Shown piece after piece: positions 5,634-6,137 of a stretch of 6,137 bases of DNA. Position numbers and translations under genes: made by a program. The stretch covers positions 1 through 6,137 of the forward strand of contig DEWO01000054.1 of NCBI GenBank assembly GCA_002363695.1, read 5' to 3'. The stretch is from Prevotella sp. UBA3208 (lineage in GTDB: Bacteria > Bacteroidota > Bacteroidia > Bacteroidales > Bacteroidaceae). Positions within the stretch are counted from its first letter, which is position 1; each line of letters begins with the position of its first letter. Under the pieces are notes generated by a model, which made no database searches, was not told the DNA's origin, and saw nothing but the letters and a program-made list of their open reading frames with translations.

Positions 5634-6137
5634 TTAAAGTTCAATGATCTGACCGTCGTAGGCCAGTTGAATGTCTGAAGGCAACTGGGCGTTGACCTCT
5701 GCATGTCGGCCTATGTCATGACTGGAATGAATCAGCCACGTCTGCGGAGCACCAATCTGCCGTGCGAAACTAACAGCCTCATCGACAGTCTGATGACTGT
5801 GGTGGGGCTTTTTCCGTAAGGCATTGACTACCAGCATACGCGTTCCGTTCAGGTAGTCAAGTTCGGCAGCATCGATAGTTTTCATATCCGTGATATAGGT
5901 CAGGTCCGCATCAGCAGAAGTCAGCCTATAGCCAAGGATAGGCAGGTCGTGATGCATCACCTGAAAAGGCATGATGTCCACGTCGCCAATGCGGAACGGC
6001 TCGTGGGGACGGATTTCGTGCAGCTGAATGGCAGGTACTCCCGGGTAACGATGCTCCGCAAAGCAGTAGGGCAGCATCTGCAACATCCCCTGACGGGCCA
6101 GAGGGTCGGCATAGACATTGATTTCGCCAAACTGACA
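5634..6137 (-). CDS. MBL-fold metallohydrolase, PhnP-like (C-terminal part, 5' end outside window)
   Basis: The frame is open to the window edge, so the N-terminus with the usual HxHxDH motif is missing; the internal ATG at 6086 is not the start. The 167 visible residues follow the order seen in PhnP-type metallo-beta-lactamase-fold phosphodiesterases: INVYADPLA, then YPGVPAIQLHEI, PFRIGDVDIMPFQVMHHDLPILGYRL with the metal-ligand histidine region at about 5949-5954, and TYITDMK with the bridging aspartate. The tail has LVVNALRKKPHHSHQTVDEA, WLIHSSHDIGRH with the last histidine ligand, and AYDGQIIEL. Family members cleave cyclic phosphodiesters, but many Bacteroidales copies have no proven substrate. 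No phosphonate genes are visible, so the name phnP is not used. The gene converges on the GH43 gene with a 10-base gap and no obvious terminator. Confidence 0.88.
   Translation of the reverse strand, partial: CQFGEINVYADPLARQGMLQMLPYCFAEHRYPGVPAIQLHEIRPHEPFRIGDVDIMPFQVMHHDLPILGYRLTSADADLTYITDMKTIDAAELDYLNGTRMLVVNALRKKPHHSHQTVDEAVSFARQIGAPQTWLIHSSHDIGRHAEVNAQLPSDIQLAYDGQIIEL

Noticed and set aside
5634..6137. Naming the MBL-fold gene phnP as part of a phosphonate pathway
   Set aside because: Only the fold and family are supported. No phosphonate genes are nearby and the N-terminal metal-binding motif is outside the window.

Overview
The window looks like chromosomal DNA from a Bacteroidales species, probably of the Prevotella/Segatella type. 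Three things point there. Two promoters match the Bacteroidota pattern TTTG-N20-TAnnTTTG. The MutS2 protein begins with the MIYPKNFE start typical of that order. A GH43 lipoprotein of the kind used by gut or rumen plant-fibre degraders lies next to it. The species cannot be fixed from the sequence alone.

Layout from left to right: (1) bases 1-750 hold the C-terminal part of a Rep_3/RepB-type replication initiator, cut by the window edge. (2) Bases 751-1163 carry no convincing gene but are dense in direct and inverted repeats. They end exactly at the 3' end of a tRNA-Ser(UGA) gene on the minus strand. Together these look like the tRNA-proximal end of an integrated plasmid-like or integrative element, although no integrase is visible. 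(3) Bases 1249-1359 form a compact divergent regulatory region with one near-perfect promoter for the tRNA and one for mutS2. (4) Bases 1360-3930 encode a complete MutS2 with ATPase, coiled coil, KOW-like and Smr domains. (5) Bases 3977-5623 encode a complete GH43-type lipoprotein with a C-terminal beta-sandwich, probably CBM6-like. No promoter is visible in the 46-bp gap before it, so it may be read through from mutS2. (6) Bases 5634-6137, on the minus strand, hold the C-terminal part of a PhnP-like metallo-beta-lactamase-fold hydrolase, cut by the right edge and convergent with the GH43 gene.

The most unusual observation is that 25 bases from the 3' end of the tRNA-Ser gene (1163-1187) recur without mismatch inside the mutS2 coding sequence (1702-1726). 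There they are translated in frame as residues 115-122. A tRNA 3' end is the classic target of tyrosine recombinases, and an apparent element end abuts the real tRNA copy. The mutS2 copy therefore looks like a captured tRNA or attachment-site fragment turned into protein. A second in-frame insertion candidate is a G+C-rich palindrome in the linker before the Smr domain.

The genes do not form one pathway. The window is a junction between a probable mobile-element end and core or accessory chromosomal genes.
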